Shown in pieces: positions 7,899 to 16,418 of a stretch of DNA of 64,000 nucleotides; the first letter of the stretch is position 1; every line of letters begins with the position of its first letter. The DNA comes from Pacificibacter marinus. Its GTDB lineage: Bacteria; Pseudomonadota; Alphaproteobacteria; Rhodobacterales; Rhodobacteraceae. Position numbers and translations under genes: made by a program. The notes under the pieces were generated by a model. It was not told the origin of the DNA. It did not search any database and saw only the letters and a list, made by a program, of their open reading frames with translations. The stretch covers positions 42,163 through 106,162 of the forward strand of contig NZ_FNZV01000014.1 of assembly GCF_900109555.1 (NCBI RefSeq), given 5' to 3'.

Positions 7899-8950
7899 TG
7901 TCATATCGTTTACAACGATTGCCCGCCGCATCCCCCGCCGTCGCCTTTGCCGCTCGGCTGGTGTCTGTGATAGCAGCGCTTGCGACAGCGGGCCTAATTT
8001 TGAAACTGGCAGGCATGGAACCGCTCGCGCTTGGTGCCAAGGTGATATCATCTACGTTTGGGTCCAGCTTTGGGATCGCAGACCTCGCATTGTTGTTTTC
8101 GCCGTTGCTTTATTGTGGACTTGCTGTCGCAATCGGGATGCGTGTCGGTGTGTGGAATATTGGCGCAGAAGGCCAGTTTAACCTTGGCGCTTTTTCAGCT
8201 GCGGGTGTTGGTCTTTTTGTTGCTGGGCCCCCTGTGCTGATCTTGCCGCTGATGGTTTTGGCGGGCATGATCGGCGGGGCATTGTGGATTTTAATTCCCA
8301 CTTTGGCGCGCGCCTATGCGGGTGTCAGTGAGCTGATCACAACGCTTTTGATGAATTTCGTCGCGACCTTGTTGGTGTATTTTGTCGCAACTGGCCCTTG
8401 GCTTGACAGTTCGGGCATGGCGCTTGCCACCACCGCACGCTTGCCTGTGGCGATCCCGGAAATTTGGGATATCGTGCATTGGGGATTACCCGTAGCACTT
8501 GGGTTGGCTGTGGTTTTGGCGATTGCCTTTAACTACACCAAATGGGGCTATGAAGTGCGCATCGGCGGTTCAAACCCGGGCAATGCGCTGTACGCGGGGA
8601 TGCCTGTACGCCGTCATTTGATCTTTGTTATGCTGCTGTCTGGCGCTCTTGCGGGACTGGGCGGCGTGATGGAAGTCGCGGGGACGGTCCATCGCCTGCA
8701 GGGCGGCATTTCAAATAACTTTGGATATATCGGTATTATGGTTGCCGTTCTGGCGCGCGCTGCACCGCTGGGTGTGATCGTGAGCGCTTTGTTTATGGCT
8801 GTCGTCTTGAATGGCGGGATCATTTTACAGCCCCAAGGGCTGACGACGCAAACTGTTTTGGCCGTGACTGGGTTGATCCTTTTGTACGCTGCAATCGGTG
8901 ATGAATTTGCGCGATACCGCGTGCTTCGCACCATTCAACCTCAAGATTAA
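7895..8950 (+). CDS. ABC transporter permease (NupP/YufP type, BPD_transp_2)
   Basis: Polytopic inner-membrane protein of 351 residues with the branched-chain amino acid / nucleoside permease signature (VGVWNIGAEGQFNLGAFSAAG near residue 90, and TKWGYEVRIGGSNPGNALYAG). The GxNPxAA-like EAA loop contacts the ATPase. The start overlaps the ATPase stop by four bases. Larger of the two permeases of this importer. Confidence 0.93.
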   Translation: MMSYRLQRLPAASPAVAFAARLVSVIAALATAGLILKLAGMEPLALGAKVISSTFGSSFGIADLALLFSPLLYCGLAVAIGMRVGVWNIGAEGQFNLGAFSAAGVGLFVAGPPVLILPLMVLAGMIGGALWILIPTLARAYAGVSELITTLLMNFVATLLVYFVATGPWLDSSGMALATTARLPVAIPEIWDIVHWGLPVALGLAVVLAIAFNYTKWGYEVRIGGSNPGNALYAGMPVRRHLIFVMLLSGALAGLGGVMEVAGTVHRLQGGISNNFGYIGIMVAVLARAAPLGVIVSALFMAVVLNGGIILQPQGLTTQTVLAVTGLILLYAAIGDEFARYRVLRTIQPQD

Positions 8951-8969
8951 AACAAAGGGAACTGTGGAC

Positions 8970-9905
8970 ATGGATGTACTGGCAGGTCTTATTCAGACAG
9001 CATTTCTTGCGGGCGGTGTCCTTGCGCTGGCTGCGCTTGGCGAAGTTCTGGCCGAACGAGTTGGGGTTGTGAATCTCGGTGTTGAGGGGCTGATTGCGTT
9101 GGGGGCAATGACCGGCATCGCAGTTGTTTCTGTGGCCCCCGTCCCATGGCTTGGCTTTTCAGCCGCCTTGCTTGTGGGGCTTGTCGCAGGCATGGTGTTT
9201 GCCCTTGCAACGGTTGTTGTGCGCGCCAATCAGGTGCTGGCGGGCCTTGCCTTGACGTATATCGGGCTTGGACTGGCCGCAACGCTTGGGAAGCCGTTTT
9301 CCGGCTCACCTGCGGCGGCTACATTTGCCAAAGTTGATATTCCAATTTTGTCGGATTTACCTTTTTGGGGGCGGGCCTTATTCAGTCATAACATTTTGGT
9401 TTATATTATTTTTTTGGCACTGCCTGTTCTGGTGCACTACGTGATGTTTTACACCCGTCATGGACTGAACATGCGGGCTGTTGGTGAAAACCCTGCCGCA
9501 GCGGACGCCGCGGGTATTTCCGTCATGAAAATGCGGTTTTGGTACACATCTCTGGGTGCGTCTTTGGCGGCGGGGGCTGGCGGGTATCTGACGCTTGCCT
9601 TTGTGCCAAGCTGGTCGGAAGGCGTCGTTTCCGGACGGGGGTGGATCGCCGTCGCACTTGTTATTTTCGCCGGCTTTCGCCCTATCAATGTCGTTCTGGC
9701 AGCGCTGCTGTTCGGCTTTATCACAGCCCTTGGGTTCGTTGGCCAAGCCCGCAATTGGCCTGTGGCGGCCTCTGTTTTAGCGATGCTGCCGTACTTGGGC
9801 ACAATCGCTTTGATGATCTTGCCTGTTTTGGCGTGGCAAAAAATGCGCCGCATCATGGCTGCCCCAGAAGGGCTGACACAACCTTATTTCCGAGATGACC
9901 GATGA
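8970..9905 (+). CDS. ABC transporter permease (NupQ/YufQ type)
   Basis: Second membrane subunit, 311 residues from the ATG preceded by AAAGGGA at 8955-8961; an earlier in-frame start would overlap the upstream permease by 50 bases and add a non-membrane stretch. Family segments seen: ERVGVVNLGVEGLIALGAMTG and HGLNMRAVGENPAAADAAGIS. Followed with four-base overlap by the deaminase-like amidohydrolase gene, which links import and first catabolic step in one transcript. Confidence 0.93.
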   Translation: MDVLAGLIQTAFLAGGVLALAALGEVLAERVGVVNLGVEGLIALGAMTGIAVVSVAPVPWLGFSAALLVGLVAGMVFALATVVVRANQVLAGLALTYIGLGLAATLGKPFSGSPAAATFAKVDIPILSDLPFWGRALFSHNILVYIIFLALPVLVHYVMFYTRHGLNMRAVGENPAAADAAGISVMKMRFWYTSLGASLAAGAGGYLTLAFVPSWSEGVVSGRGWIAVALVIFAGFRPINVVLAALLFGFITALGFVGQARNWPVAASVLAMLPYLGTIALMILPVLAWQKMRRIMAAPEGLTQPYFRDDR

Positions 9906-11314
9906 CCACAACATTTCTTAAGAATATTTCTCACCTTGCGTGTTTCAATGATGACGCGGGCGGAGCAGGAACAGAACTGACCGATGCTGGCATTTTGATG
10001 CGCGACAATGTGATCGAAAAAGTCGGCCCGATGGCTGGTTTTTCCGATATCACTGCAGATCGTGTGATTGATCTGACGGGCCATGTTGTTATGCCCGGCA
10101 TGGTGAACACGCATCATCATTTCTATCAAAACCTCACCCGTGTGATGGTGCAAGATGATCCGCTTTTCGTTTGGCTGAAAACACTTTACCCCATCTGGGC
10201 CAATATTGACGATGCAGCGATTGAAACCACGTCGCGGATGGCGATGGCGGAACTGATTGCATCTGGGTGCACCACGTCATCCGATCACCAATACATCATG
10301 CCCAACGATTGCACCTTGGACACGCCTATCCGTGTTGCGCAAGAAATGGGGTTGCGGTTTCATGCTGCGCGCGGTGCCATGTCGCGTGGTGAAAGTCAGG
10401 GCGGGCTTCCGCCTGATAGCTGTGTCGAGAATGAAGAAGCGATCCTTAAGGATGCAGAGCGCCTGATCCACACGTACCACGATATGTCCGAGCACGCGAT
10501 GACACGCATTGTGATGGCGCCGTGTTCGCCGTTTTCCGTCACGCCGGGTTTGATGAAAGAGGCAGCACAATTGGCCCGCTCGTTTGACGGCGTGCGTTTG
10601 CATTCTCATATCGCAGAAGTTCTGGATGAAGAGGTCTATTGCAACGAAATGTACGGCATGCGGTCGGTTGAATTTGCAGAAAGTGTTGGTTGGCTTGGTG
10701 ATGATGTTTGGTTCGCCCATGCGATTTTTCTCAATGATGCCGAAATAAAAGCCTTTGCTGATAGCGGCACAGGGGCCACGTTTTGCCCATCGGCCCACAT
10801 GCGCTGCGGTCTTGGCATTATGCGAGCCCGCGAGATGCTGGATGCGGGTGTTACGGTGGGGCTTGGCGTTGATGGATCGGCCAGCAACGATACATCGAAC
10901 ATGTTCCTAGAGGCGCGAATGGGGATGATGCTACAACGTGTTGCGCCCAATCAATACCTGTCCGAAGCTCCGGGGGGGCGTGGCGGATTTGGCGGCACGC
11001 CAGCCGCGATGTCTGTGCGCGAAGTGTTGAATATGGCAACGCGCGGCGGTGCGAAATTGCTGGGGCGCACTGATATTGGCCAGATCGCAGCGGGTAAATC
11101 TGCAGATGTAATTGCCATTAATTTGAACCAACTGGGGTTGGCGGGGACACAGCGTGACCCACTTGCAGCGCTCGTGATGTGTGGTCCGTTTGAGGTCGAT
11201 TATTCCTTTATCAACGGCGTACCTGTGATAGAGAAAAAGCAATTCACACGGCTGGATGTTGAAAAGGCGCTGGATGATCATGCGCGCAATTTGGAACGAA
11301 TTTACGATGCTTGA
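9902..11314 (+). CDS. Amidohydrolase, 8-oxoguanine deaminase / ATZ-TRZ type
   Basis: Metal-dependent deaminase of the amidohydrolase superfamily, 470 residues. Metal and catalytic residues are all present: H71 and H73 (NTHHHFYQN), H234/H236 with E239 (HSHIAE), H273 (FAHAIFL) and D324 (GVDGSASND). The NTHHHFYQxLTR signature is that of 8-oxoguanine deaminase and hydroxyatrazine aminohydrolase-like enzymes, which remove an amino group from a purine or triazine ring. Its position directly behind a BMP-type importer, coupled by four bases, supports a purine substrate. The start ATG is the only sensible one. Substrate is inferred from family and context. Confidence 0.82.
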   Translation: MTTTFLKNISHLACFNDDAGGAGTELTDAGILMRDNVIEKVGPMAGFSDITADRVIDLTGHVVMPGMVNTHHHFYQNLTRVMVQDDPLFVWLKTLYPIWANIDDAAIETTSRMAMAELIASGCTTSSDHQYIMPNDCTLDTPIRVAQEMGLRFHAARGAMSRGESQGGLPPDSCVENEEAILKDAERLIHTYHDMSEHAMTRIVMAPCSPFSVTPGLMKEAAQLARSFDGVRLHSHIAEVLDEEVYCNEMYGMRSVEFAESVGWLGDDVWFAHAIFLNDAEIKAFADSGTGATFCPSAHMRCGLGIMRAREMLDAGVTVGLGVDGSASNDTSNMFLEARMGMMLQRVAPNQYLSEAPGGRGGFGGTPAAMSVREVLNMATRGGAKLLGRTDIGQIAAGKSADVIAINLNQLGLAGTQRDPLAALVMCGPFEVDYSFINGVPVIEKKQFTRLDVEKALDDHARNLERIYDA

Positions 11315-12179
11315 TGATCTGTCTGAAACGATTGACCTTGGAACACTGAACCAGTGGTTTTGCATTGGGCAGGTGGACGATATTAGCCCTGATGGGGACG
11401 TGACGATGTTGCTGGGAACGCAGATTTATCTTGTCCGTGATGGCGATGATATACGTGTCTCGGCGCAGGGACGCACGCTGCCGACACAGCTGCGCTATGG
11501 CTATATCTGGACGAGCCTTGGTGCGCCAAAGGGCGATGTCTTTGATATTCCTGAGACCATTGAAACGGACCGCCGATATGTGCCTTGCGGTGCGATCCGC
11601 GTCGCTGCCGCTGGGCCGCGTGTGGTGGAAAACTTTCTTGATATGGCGCATTTCCCGTTCGTTCACACAGATATTCTTGGGTCAGAACCCCACACTGAGG
11701 TTCTAACTTACAAAGCTGAAATTCGCCGCGATGTGGATGAAGTTTGGGCCACCGATTGTAAATTCACCCAACCCAAGGCGGCTTTGTCAGCCGAGGGGGC
11801 CATCGAAACCGAATATATGTACCGGGTCACGACGCCGTTCGCGGCTGTGCTGTATAAAACCTGCCCCGTCGCCTCAGAACGTTGGGATGTGATTGCTCTG
11901 TTTGTACAACCCATGCAGCCGGGCCTGTGCCGTGCGCATCCGGTGATGTTTTTGATTGATGATGGCGCGCGTGATGCGGATTTGATTTCGTTTCAACAGG
12001 TGATTTTTTTGCAAGATCGTATCATTTTGGAAAACCAACGCCCCGTGCTGTTGCCGATTGAACCGCGCATTGAAACGCCAACGCGCGCCGATGCTATTTC
12101 GATCGCGTATCGGCGCTGGTTGAAAGAAAAGGGCTGTGTTTATGGCACGTCTGCTGGGCCAAAAGCGGACGCCGCATAA
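11307..12179 (+). CDS. Rieske-oxygenase-like catalytic subunit lacking the Rieske cluster ligands
   Basis: 290 residues; the ATG overlaps the deaminase stop by eight bases. The C-terminal two thirds are a ring-hydroxylating oxygenase catalytic domain: E108-x3-D112-x2-H115-x4-H120 (ENFLDMAHFPFVH) and the third iron ligand D237 (FLQDRI). The N-terminus starts like a Rieske domain (NQWFCIGQVDD) and ends like one (LRYGYIWTSLG), but the 50-60 residues with C-x-H and C-x2-H are absent, so the chain cannot hold its own [2Fe-2S] cluster. NdmC, the 7-methylxanthine N7-demethylase, is built the same way and takes electrons from a separate Rieske chain. Partner here is probably the Rieske-only protein at 3962-4639. 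Confidence 0.85.
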   Translation: MLDDLSETIDLGTLNQWFCIGQVDDISPDGDVTMLLGTQIYLVRDGDDIRVSAQGRTLPTQLRYGYIWTSLGAPKGDVFDIPETIETDRRYVPCGAIRVAAAGPRVVENFLDMAHFPFVHTDILGSEPHTEVLTYKAEIRRDVDEVWATDCKFTQPKAALSAEGAIETEYMYRVTTPFAAVLYKTCPVASERWDVIALFVQPMQPGLCRAHPVMFLIDDGARDADLISFQQVIFLQDRIILENQRPVLLPIEPRIETPTRADAISIAYRRWLKEKGCVYGTSAGPKADAA

Positions 12180-12197
12180 GTGTGATCCTTTGTGTAT

Positions 12198-12213
12198 GTT
12201 GAGTGACCTCAAC
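12198..12213. terminator. Hairpin between convergent genes, possible two-way terminator
   Basis: GTTGAG-TGAC-CTCAAC, a perfect 6-base stem with 4-base loop, 18 bases after the oxygenase stop; a second short inverted repeat (ACGTGC 12227-12232, GCACGT 12243-12248) follows before the convergent amidohydrolase gene. No long T-run, so termination is only suggested by position. Confidence 0.35.
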
Positions 12214-12258
12214 TGCGGATGAGGCAACGTGCATTACTGCAGGCACGTGACACGCCGA

Positions 12259-13587
12259 TCACCCTAAGCTGCGTTTGCGCAGGGCATGTGCTTTCTCGCG
12301 AAATCTCGCTCGAACTTCTGCCTCGTCAATGCCTGCCACCACGCGGTTTTCCATAAGAATGCGACCTGCAACAATCGTGTGGATTACATCGTCAGCACGG
12401 CTTGAATAAACCAGTGCAGCAGCGGGGTCGTACAGCGGCATGGTGTGCGTCGTATCAAGGTTGATCACGATCACATCGGCGGCCAGACCCGGCACCAATT
12501 GGCCCGTCTCTGGTCTGTTCATCGCCTTTGCGCCCTCTGCCGTGGCCATCTCAAGAATTTCACTTGTTTTCAGGAACTGTGCGTCTCCTGTTTTGTCTTT
12601 GTGAATGATCCCTGCAAATTTCATCTCTTGGAACATATCAAGCGTGTTGTGGCTGGCCGGACCATCGGTGGCAAGACCGACCGTCACCCCATGTTTTTGC
12701 ACGCATTTTAGGTGCAAAGTGCCTGATGCCAGCTTGGCATTGCAGACGGGGCAGTGGGCGATTTTAGTGCCAGTCTCGCCGAGAATGCGCGCATCGTCAT
12801 CGTCAAGTTGCGTACAATGCGCGGCTGTGACATCTGGCTGTAAAAACCCAAGCGAATGCAACCAGCGCACGGGGGATGTACCATAGGTTTCAGCGACATA
12901 ACCCATTTCTTGCGGACCTTCTGCCAAATGGGTGTGGATCGGCACTTTGTGGGCATCCGCGACTTCGCGCACCAGTTTGTACATCTCAGGGCCGCACGAA
13001 TAGGGCGCATGAGGGGACAGTCCGATCTGCAACAGGCCGTCGTTGCTGTGATGGTGTTTGACGACAAGATCGCCAAAGCCATGCAGGGTTTGCCAAGACC
13101 AGTCTGTGATGGATTCGTAGATGCCTCGATCTGCAAACCCATAGCCAAGCGTGGCGCGCAAAGGGATCACTTTGAGTGCTTCAATTTGAGGTGCGACAGC
13201 GTAAGCATCGAAATGTTCGTTGAATGACGTGATGCCAGATTTCACCATCTCGACAAGGCCGTTCATACTGGCCCAATATAGAGTTTCGGGATCAAAGTTT
13301 TGTTTCAACTGCCACATGGTGGACAGCCATTCAAACAGGCGCACGTCTTCAAGCAGGCCGCGCAGCAGCATATTAGATGCGATATGAGTGTGACTGTCGC
13401 AAAACCCCGGCATAACCAAACAGTTATTGGCATCAATCACCTTGGTCGCGCCTGAGATATCGATGCTCTCCGCGGTGCCGACCGCCACGATTTTGCTGCC
13501 TTTGATGGTCACCGTGCCGCGTTCAATTGGCGCTGCTGATCCCATCGGCATCACTGTGCCGTTGATGATTGCGATGTCTATAGTCAT
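12259..13587 (-). CDS. Amidohydrolase, MtaD/SAH-deaminase or guanine-deaminase-like
   Basis: 442-residue deaminase of the amidohydrolase superfamily, with H66 and H68 (CDSHTH), the HTHLAEGPQEM strand, AHCTQLDDDD and ATDGPASHNTLDMF with the catalytic aspartate. This pattern is shared by 5-methylthioadenosine / S-adenosylhomocysteine deaminase and related purine or triazine deaminases. It is distinct from the neighbouring 8-oxoguanine-deaminase-like enzyme, so the island encodes two ring deaminases. Transcribed toward the purine-type operon and divergent from the LysR gene at 13694, which probably controls it. Exact base or nucleoside is not readable from sequence. Confidence 0.82.
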   Translation of the reverse strand: MTIDIAIINGTVMPMGSAAPIERGTVTIKGSKIVAVGTAESIDISGATKVIDANNCLVMPGFCDSHTHIASNMLLRGLLEDVRLFEWLSTMWQLKQNFDPETLYWASMNGLVEMVKSGITSFNEHFDAYAVAPQIEALKVIPLRATLGYGFADRGIYESITDWSWQTLHGFGDLVVKHHHSNDGLLQIGLSPHAPYSCGPEMYKLVREVADAHKVPIHTHLAEGPQEMGYVAETYGTSPVRWLHSLGFLQPDVTAAHCTQLDDDDARILGETGTKIAHCPVCNAKLASGTLHLKCVQKHGVTVGLATDGPASHNTLDMFQEMKFAGIIHKDKTGDAQFLKTSEILEMATAEGAKAMNRPETGQLVPGLAADVIVINLDTTHTMPLYDPAAALVYSSRADDVIHTIVAGRILMENRVVAGIDEAEVRARFREKAHALRKRSLG

Positions 13588-13693
13588 GGTTTTTCCTTTT
13601 GCTTAATGAAAAGGCTAGGGGCATCTGACTGTCTTGACCAGAATGCATATTGCACCATACTGTGCTAAAAATTAGGACAGTTTGGACCCTATT

Positions 13694-14596
13694 ATGCCGC
13701 TGCTCACCACTGCTGCAATTTCTCTTGAAATGGTTGCCCGACATGGGTCGATCCGCAAAGCTGCGGAGTTGATGAACACCAGTCCCTCAGCTTTAAACCG
13801 TCAAATTATTAATCTTGAACATGAATACGGTCAGATGCTGTTCGACCGGCTGCCACGCGGTATGCGCCCCAATAAAGCAGGGAAAATTTTGATCACACAA
13901 ATCCGCAAATGGCAGCTCGAAACGGTCAATATTGATGCGGAACTTGACGGATTGCGGTCGGACCACAACGGCACAATTCGTGTTGGTGTTATGGAATGCT
14001 TGGTTGCTGAATTCTTGCCATCGGCGTTTCGCGAGCTGCGCAATCGGTTTCCCCATGTCAAACTTGAAGTGCTGGTCGGCGGAACAGAAGCGATCCTAGG
14101 TCACATTAAAAAAGGCACGGTCGATCTTGCCGTGGCATTCAACACGCCCAAGGACAGCGGGGTCAGTATTGTGTGCACCAGTCACCTTGCGCTTGGCGTT
14201 ATTGTCGCGCCGTCACACCCTTTGGCAGTTAAAACATCTATAAAAATCGAAGATATCGCGGATCAAGACTTTGTCTCGGCTGACCCTGCGTTGACCATCG
14301 GATCGCTGACCGAAAGCATTTTCTTGCGCCAACATGCCTCGGTCCGCAAAATCGCCAGCGCAAATTCCATCGCTTCGATCAAAACCTTGGTTCAGGACGG
14401 GATGGGGCTGTGCATCTTGACCGAGTTAGATGTGCGTGAAGAGGTCAAAAAGGGCGAGCTGTGTTTCATCCCGCTGTCTCTGGCACATTTTTCCACATCG
14501 CTCTCGCTGTTCTGCCGCGATCCAGATGCGTTAACTGATGTTGGAAAGGCCATGAGCACAATTATAGTCGCGCAGATGCAAGCCCTAGAGGTTTAG
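13694..14596 (+). CDS. LysR family transcriptional regulator
   Basis: N-terminal helix-turn-helix (residues about 10-65, GSIRKAAELMNTSPSALNRQI) and a substrate-binding-like effector domain; 300 residues. ATG at 13694 taken rather than the TTG four codons upstream. Divergent from the amidohydrolase at 12259-13587 with a 106-base spacer, the classic LysR arrangement; the spacer contains short TGCA-rich repeats around 13643-13655 but no clean palindrome that I can defend. Weakly similar in layout to the LysR at 2277-3200 but not a recent duplicate. Confidence 0.92.
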   Translation: MPLLTTAAISLEMVARHGSIRKAAELMNTSPSALNRQIINLEHEYGQMLFDRLPRGMRPNKAGKILITQIRKWQLETVNIDAELDGLRSDHNGTIRVGVMECLVAEFLPSAFRELRNRFPHVKLEVLVGGTEAILGHIKKGTVDLAVAFNTPKDSGVSIVCTSHLALGVIVAPSHPLAVKTSIKIEDIADQDFVSADPALTIGSLTESIFLRQHASVRKIASANSIASIKTLVQDGMGLCILTELDVREEVKKGELCFIPLSLAHFSTSLSLFCRDPDALTDVGKAMSTIIVAQMQALEV

Positions 14597-14615
14597 ACTG
14601 ACGGGGCCTTTGTCG

Positions 14616-14635
14616 TTTCAACTCAGATGTTGAAA
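14616..14635. terminator. Two-way terminator-like hairpin between convergent genes
   Basis: TTTCAAC-TCAGAT-GTTGAAA, a perfect 7-base stem, with an outer GGGC/GCCC pair possible at 14604-14607 and 14636-14639. It sits in the 46-base gap between the convergent LysR and enol-lactonase-like genes. T-runs are short on both strands. Confidence 0.4.
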
Positions 14636-14642
14636 GCCCAGT

Positions 14643-15431
14643 TTAAGCGCCGATATGCGATTTCAACAGGGTCGCAAAAACATCGGGCTGTTCGACGCAT
14701 GGCAAATGCCCAGCGGTGTCAATTTCGCAAAATGTTGCCGTTTGAATGGCATCCGCAGTCGCTTTCACCAATGCGGGCGGAGTCGAACTGTCTTGCGCAC
14801 CAACAAGTACCAGCGTGGGTTGCGCGATATCTGCCAGCGCGTCCCTATAGTCTGCGTCGCGAATGGCGGCGCAGACCTGAGCATAACCTTTGGCAGGGGT
14901 GCGCTCTAACATCATGCGCCACATCGCGAAATCTTCGGTCTCGCGATAAGCAGGGGCAAACCAGCGCGATAAAATCGTATCCCCAATCGCGGCAATCCCA
15001 TCGGTCAGAACCGTCTCTATACGTGGATTCCACACCTCGGGTGAGCCGATTTGAGCGGCTGTATCTGACAAAACCAGATGGGTCATGGCCTGCGCGCCCT
15101 GTGTGCGGCGCACCGCAAGGCGCTGCATGATCAGCCCACCGACGGACAGACCGACGCCGATAAAGGGGCCAATGTTGTGGTGATCCAACAAGATTTCAAC
15201 ATCGTCTGTCATCGTTTCAATGCTCAGCGTTTCAGCCATTGTACTAAGTCCATGACCCCGCTTGTCGGACCGCAAAATGCCCCAGCTGTTTGGCAGGCGA
15301 TGAATGACGCGGTCCCAAACCCTTAGGTCGGTCCCCAGCGAGTTTGAAAAGACCAGCGTTGGAGCGCCACTTTGGGGGGCACGATACCCGTGGTAAATAC
15401 CGTTGAATGTGGTGAAGGTTTCAAAGATCAT
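14643..15431 (-). CDS. Alpha/beta hydrolase, 3-oxoadipate enol-lactonase type
   Basis: About 262 residues with an alpha/beta-hydrolase fold: oxyanion region SNSLGTDLRVWD, nucleophile elbow GLSVGG, acid VGAQDSSTP and catalytic histidine AGHLPCVE. The pattern matches PcaD, which opens 3-oxoadipate enol-lactone in the protocatechuate branch of the beta-ketoadipate pathway. Start set at the second ATG (MIFETF), six bases after AAGGAA; the first ATG lies directly on that site. No other pca gene is in the window, and the next gene upstream is 240 bases away, so it may serve a different lactone or ester. Confidence 0.72.
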   Translation of the reverse strand: MIFETFTTFNGIYHGYRAPQSGAPTLVFSNSLGTDLRVWDRVIHRLPNSWGILRSDKRGHGLSTMAETLSIETMTDDVEILLDHHNIGPFIGVGLSVGGLIMQRLAVRRTQGAQAMTHLVLSDTAAQIGSPEVWNPRIETVLTDGIAAIGDTILSRWFAPAYRETEDFAMWRMMLERTPAKGYAQVCAAIRDADYRDALADIAQPTLVLVGAQDSSTPPALVKATADAIQTATFCEIDTAGHLPCVEQPDVFATLLKSHIGA

Positions 15432-15674
15432 CGGCATTTCCTTGTGGATACCAGTCGCCCAAAGTGTCGTTTTCAGGCATGAACAACAAGAGCTTCAGAG
15501 TGATGGCGTATGATCACTATTGATAAGCTCTAATGTTTTGTTTGGCTTGGGTATATGTATTCAATGACAAAACTGCCAGAAAAATGATGTGCGTTTTCTG
15601 CGCGCACGCCCCTAAAACGCGGCAGCACGGCCCTTTTAAATGCAATCTGATCGGCGCCTTCTTTTCTGATGGTC

Positions 15675-16418
15675 CTATTTATTGCTCAGCAAAGCCGTCA
15701 ACGTGTCAGATAACCCAGATGACTCTTTTGCCACGGGGCGTTTGAATGCCCCTGTTTCTGGCGCACGCGGATTTTGACGGCACATCGCCTCGGCCATACC
15801 AACCGCAGCAGCGACACCTTCAATCACAGGCACTGGAATGCGATCTCTCACACGGCTGGCCAACCCCGCAAGAGGTGCGCCTGCGGTGATAATGACCTCT
15901 GCACCGTCTTCTTGAATGGCGCGCAAAGACAGGTCGACAAGCATGTCTTCAAAGTCGGATTGCACGGCGTTGACATCATTGAACGGCTTATCAAGCATCC
16001 GAATACTGGCAAGACGGTTGTCCATTTTGTGCCACTCAACGCATTCACGATACCAAGCTTGCAAATTGGTCGAAAACGATACGATAGAAAAATTACGCCC
16101 TAATGGGCAGGCCATCAGCATTGAAGCCTCGGCCAGTCCAATGATCGGGATCGAAAATATCTCACGCAAGGCACTGAGGCTTGGGTCGCCAAACGCCGCC
16201 AGCACCACTGCATCCCATTCATGTTCGCGCTCTGCGATCACTTCCAACGCGATTTGCCCCGCGATTAAAGCCTCGGTGCGGGTGGCGATATAGGGCACGC
16301 CGTAGGGCGCTGTGATGAATTCAAGTTCGGTGTCTGCGGCCGCTGCACGCCGCGCCACGGCTGCGATTTTGTCGGTGACGCCTTGGGACGTGTTTGGGTT
16401 GAGAACAAGAATTTTCAT
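15675..16418 (-). CDS. Asp/Glu/hydantoin racemase family protein without the two catalytic cysteines
   Basis: 247 residues with the family start LVLNPNTSxGVTxKI and two-domain racemase layout. Hydantoin and allantoin racemases use two cysteines, one in a xCFxDPGL-like strand and one in a GCAGMAGLA-like loop. Here those sites read AAFGDPSL (A75) and TAGAPLAGLA (G180/A181); no cysteine is near either. Other cysteines (104, 126 and one in the C-terminal EAMCRQ) are not at these positions. It may be a non-racemising family branch such as an isomerase or binding protein. Overlaps the amidase gene by four bases in an operon with amidase, TRAP importer and dihydropyrimidinase-type enzyme. Confidence 0.82.
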   Translation of the reverse strand: MKILVLNPNTSQGVTDKIAAVARRAAAADTELEFITAPYGVPYIATRTEALIAGQIALEVIAEREHEWDAVVLAAFGDPSLSALREIFSIPIIGLAEASMLMACPLGRNFSIVSFSTNLQAWYRECVEWHKMDNRLASIRMLDKPFNDVNAVQSDFEDMLVDLSLRAIQEDGAEVIITAGAPLAGLASRVRDRIPVPVIEGVAAAVGMAEAMCRQNPRAPETGAFKRPVAKESSGLSDTLTALLSNK

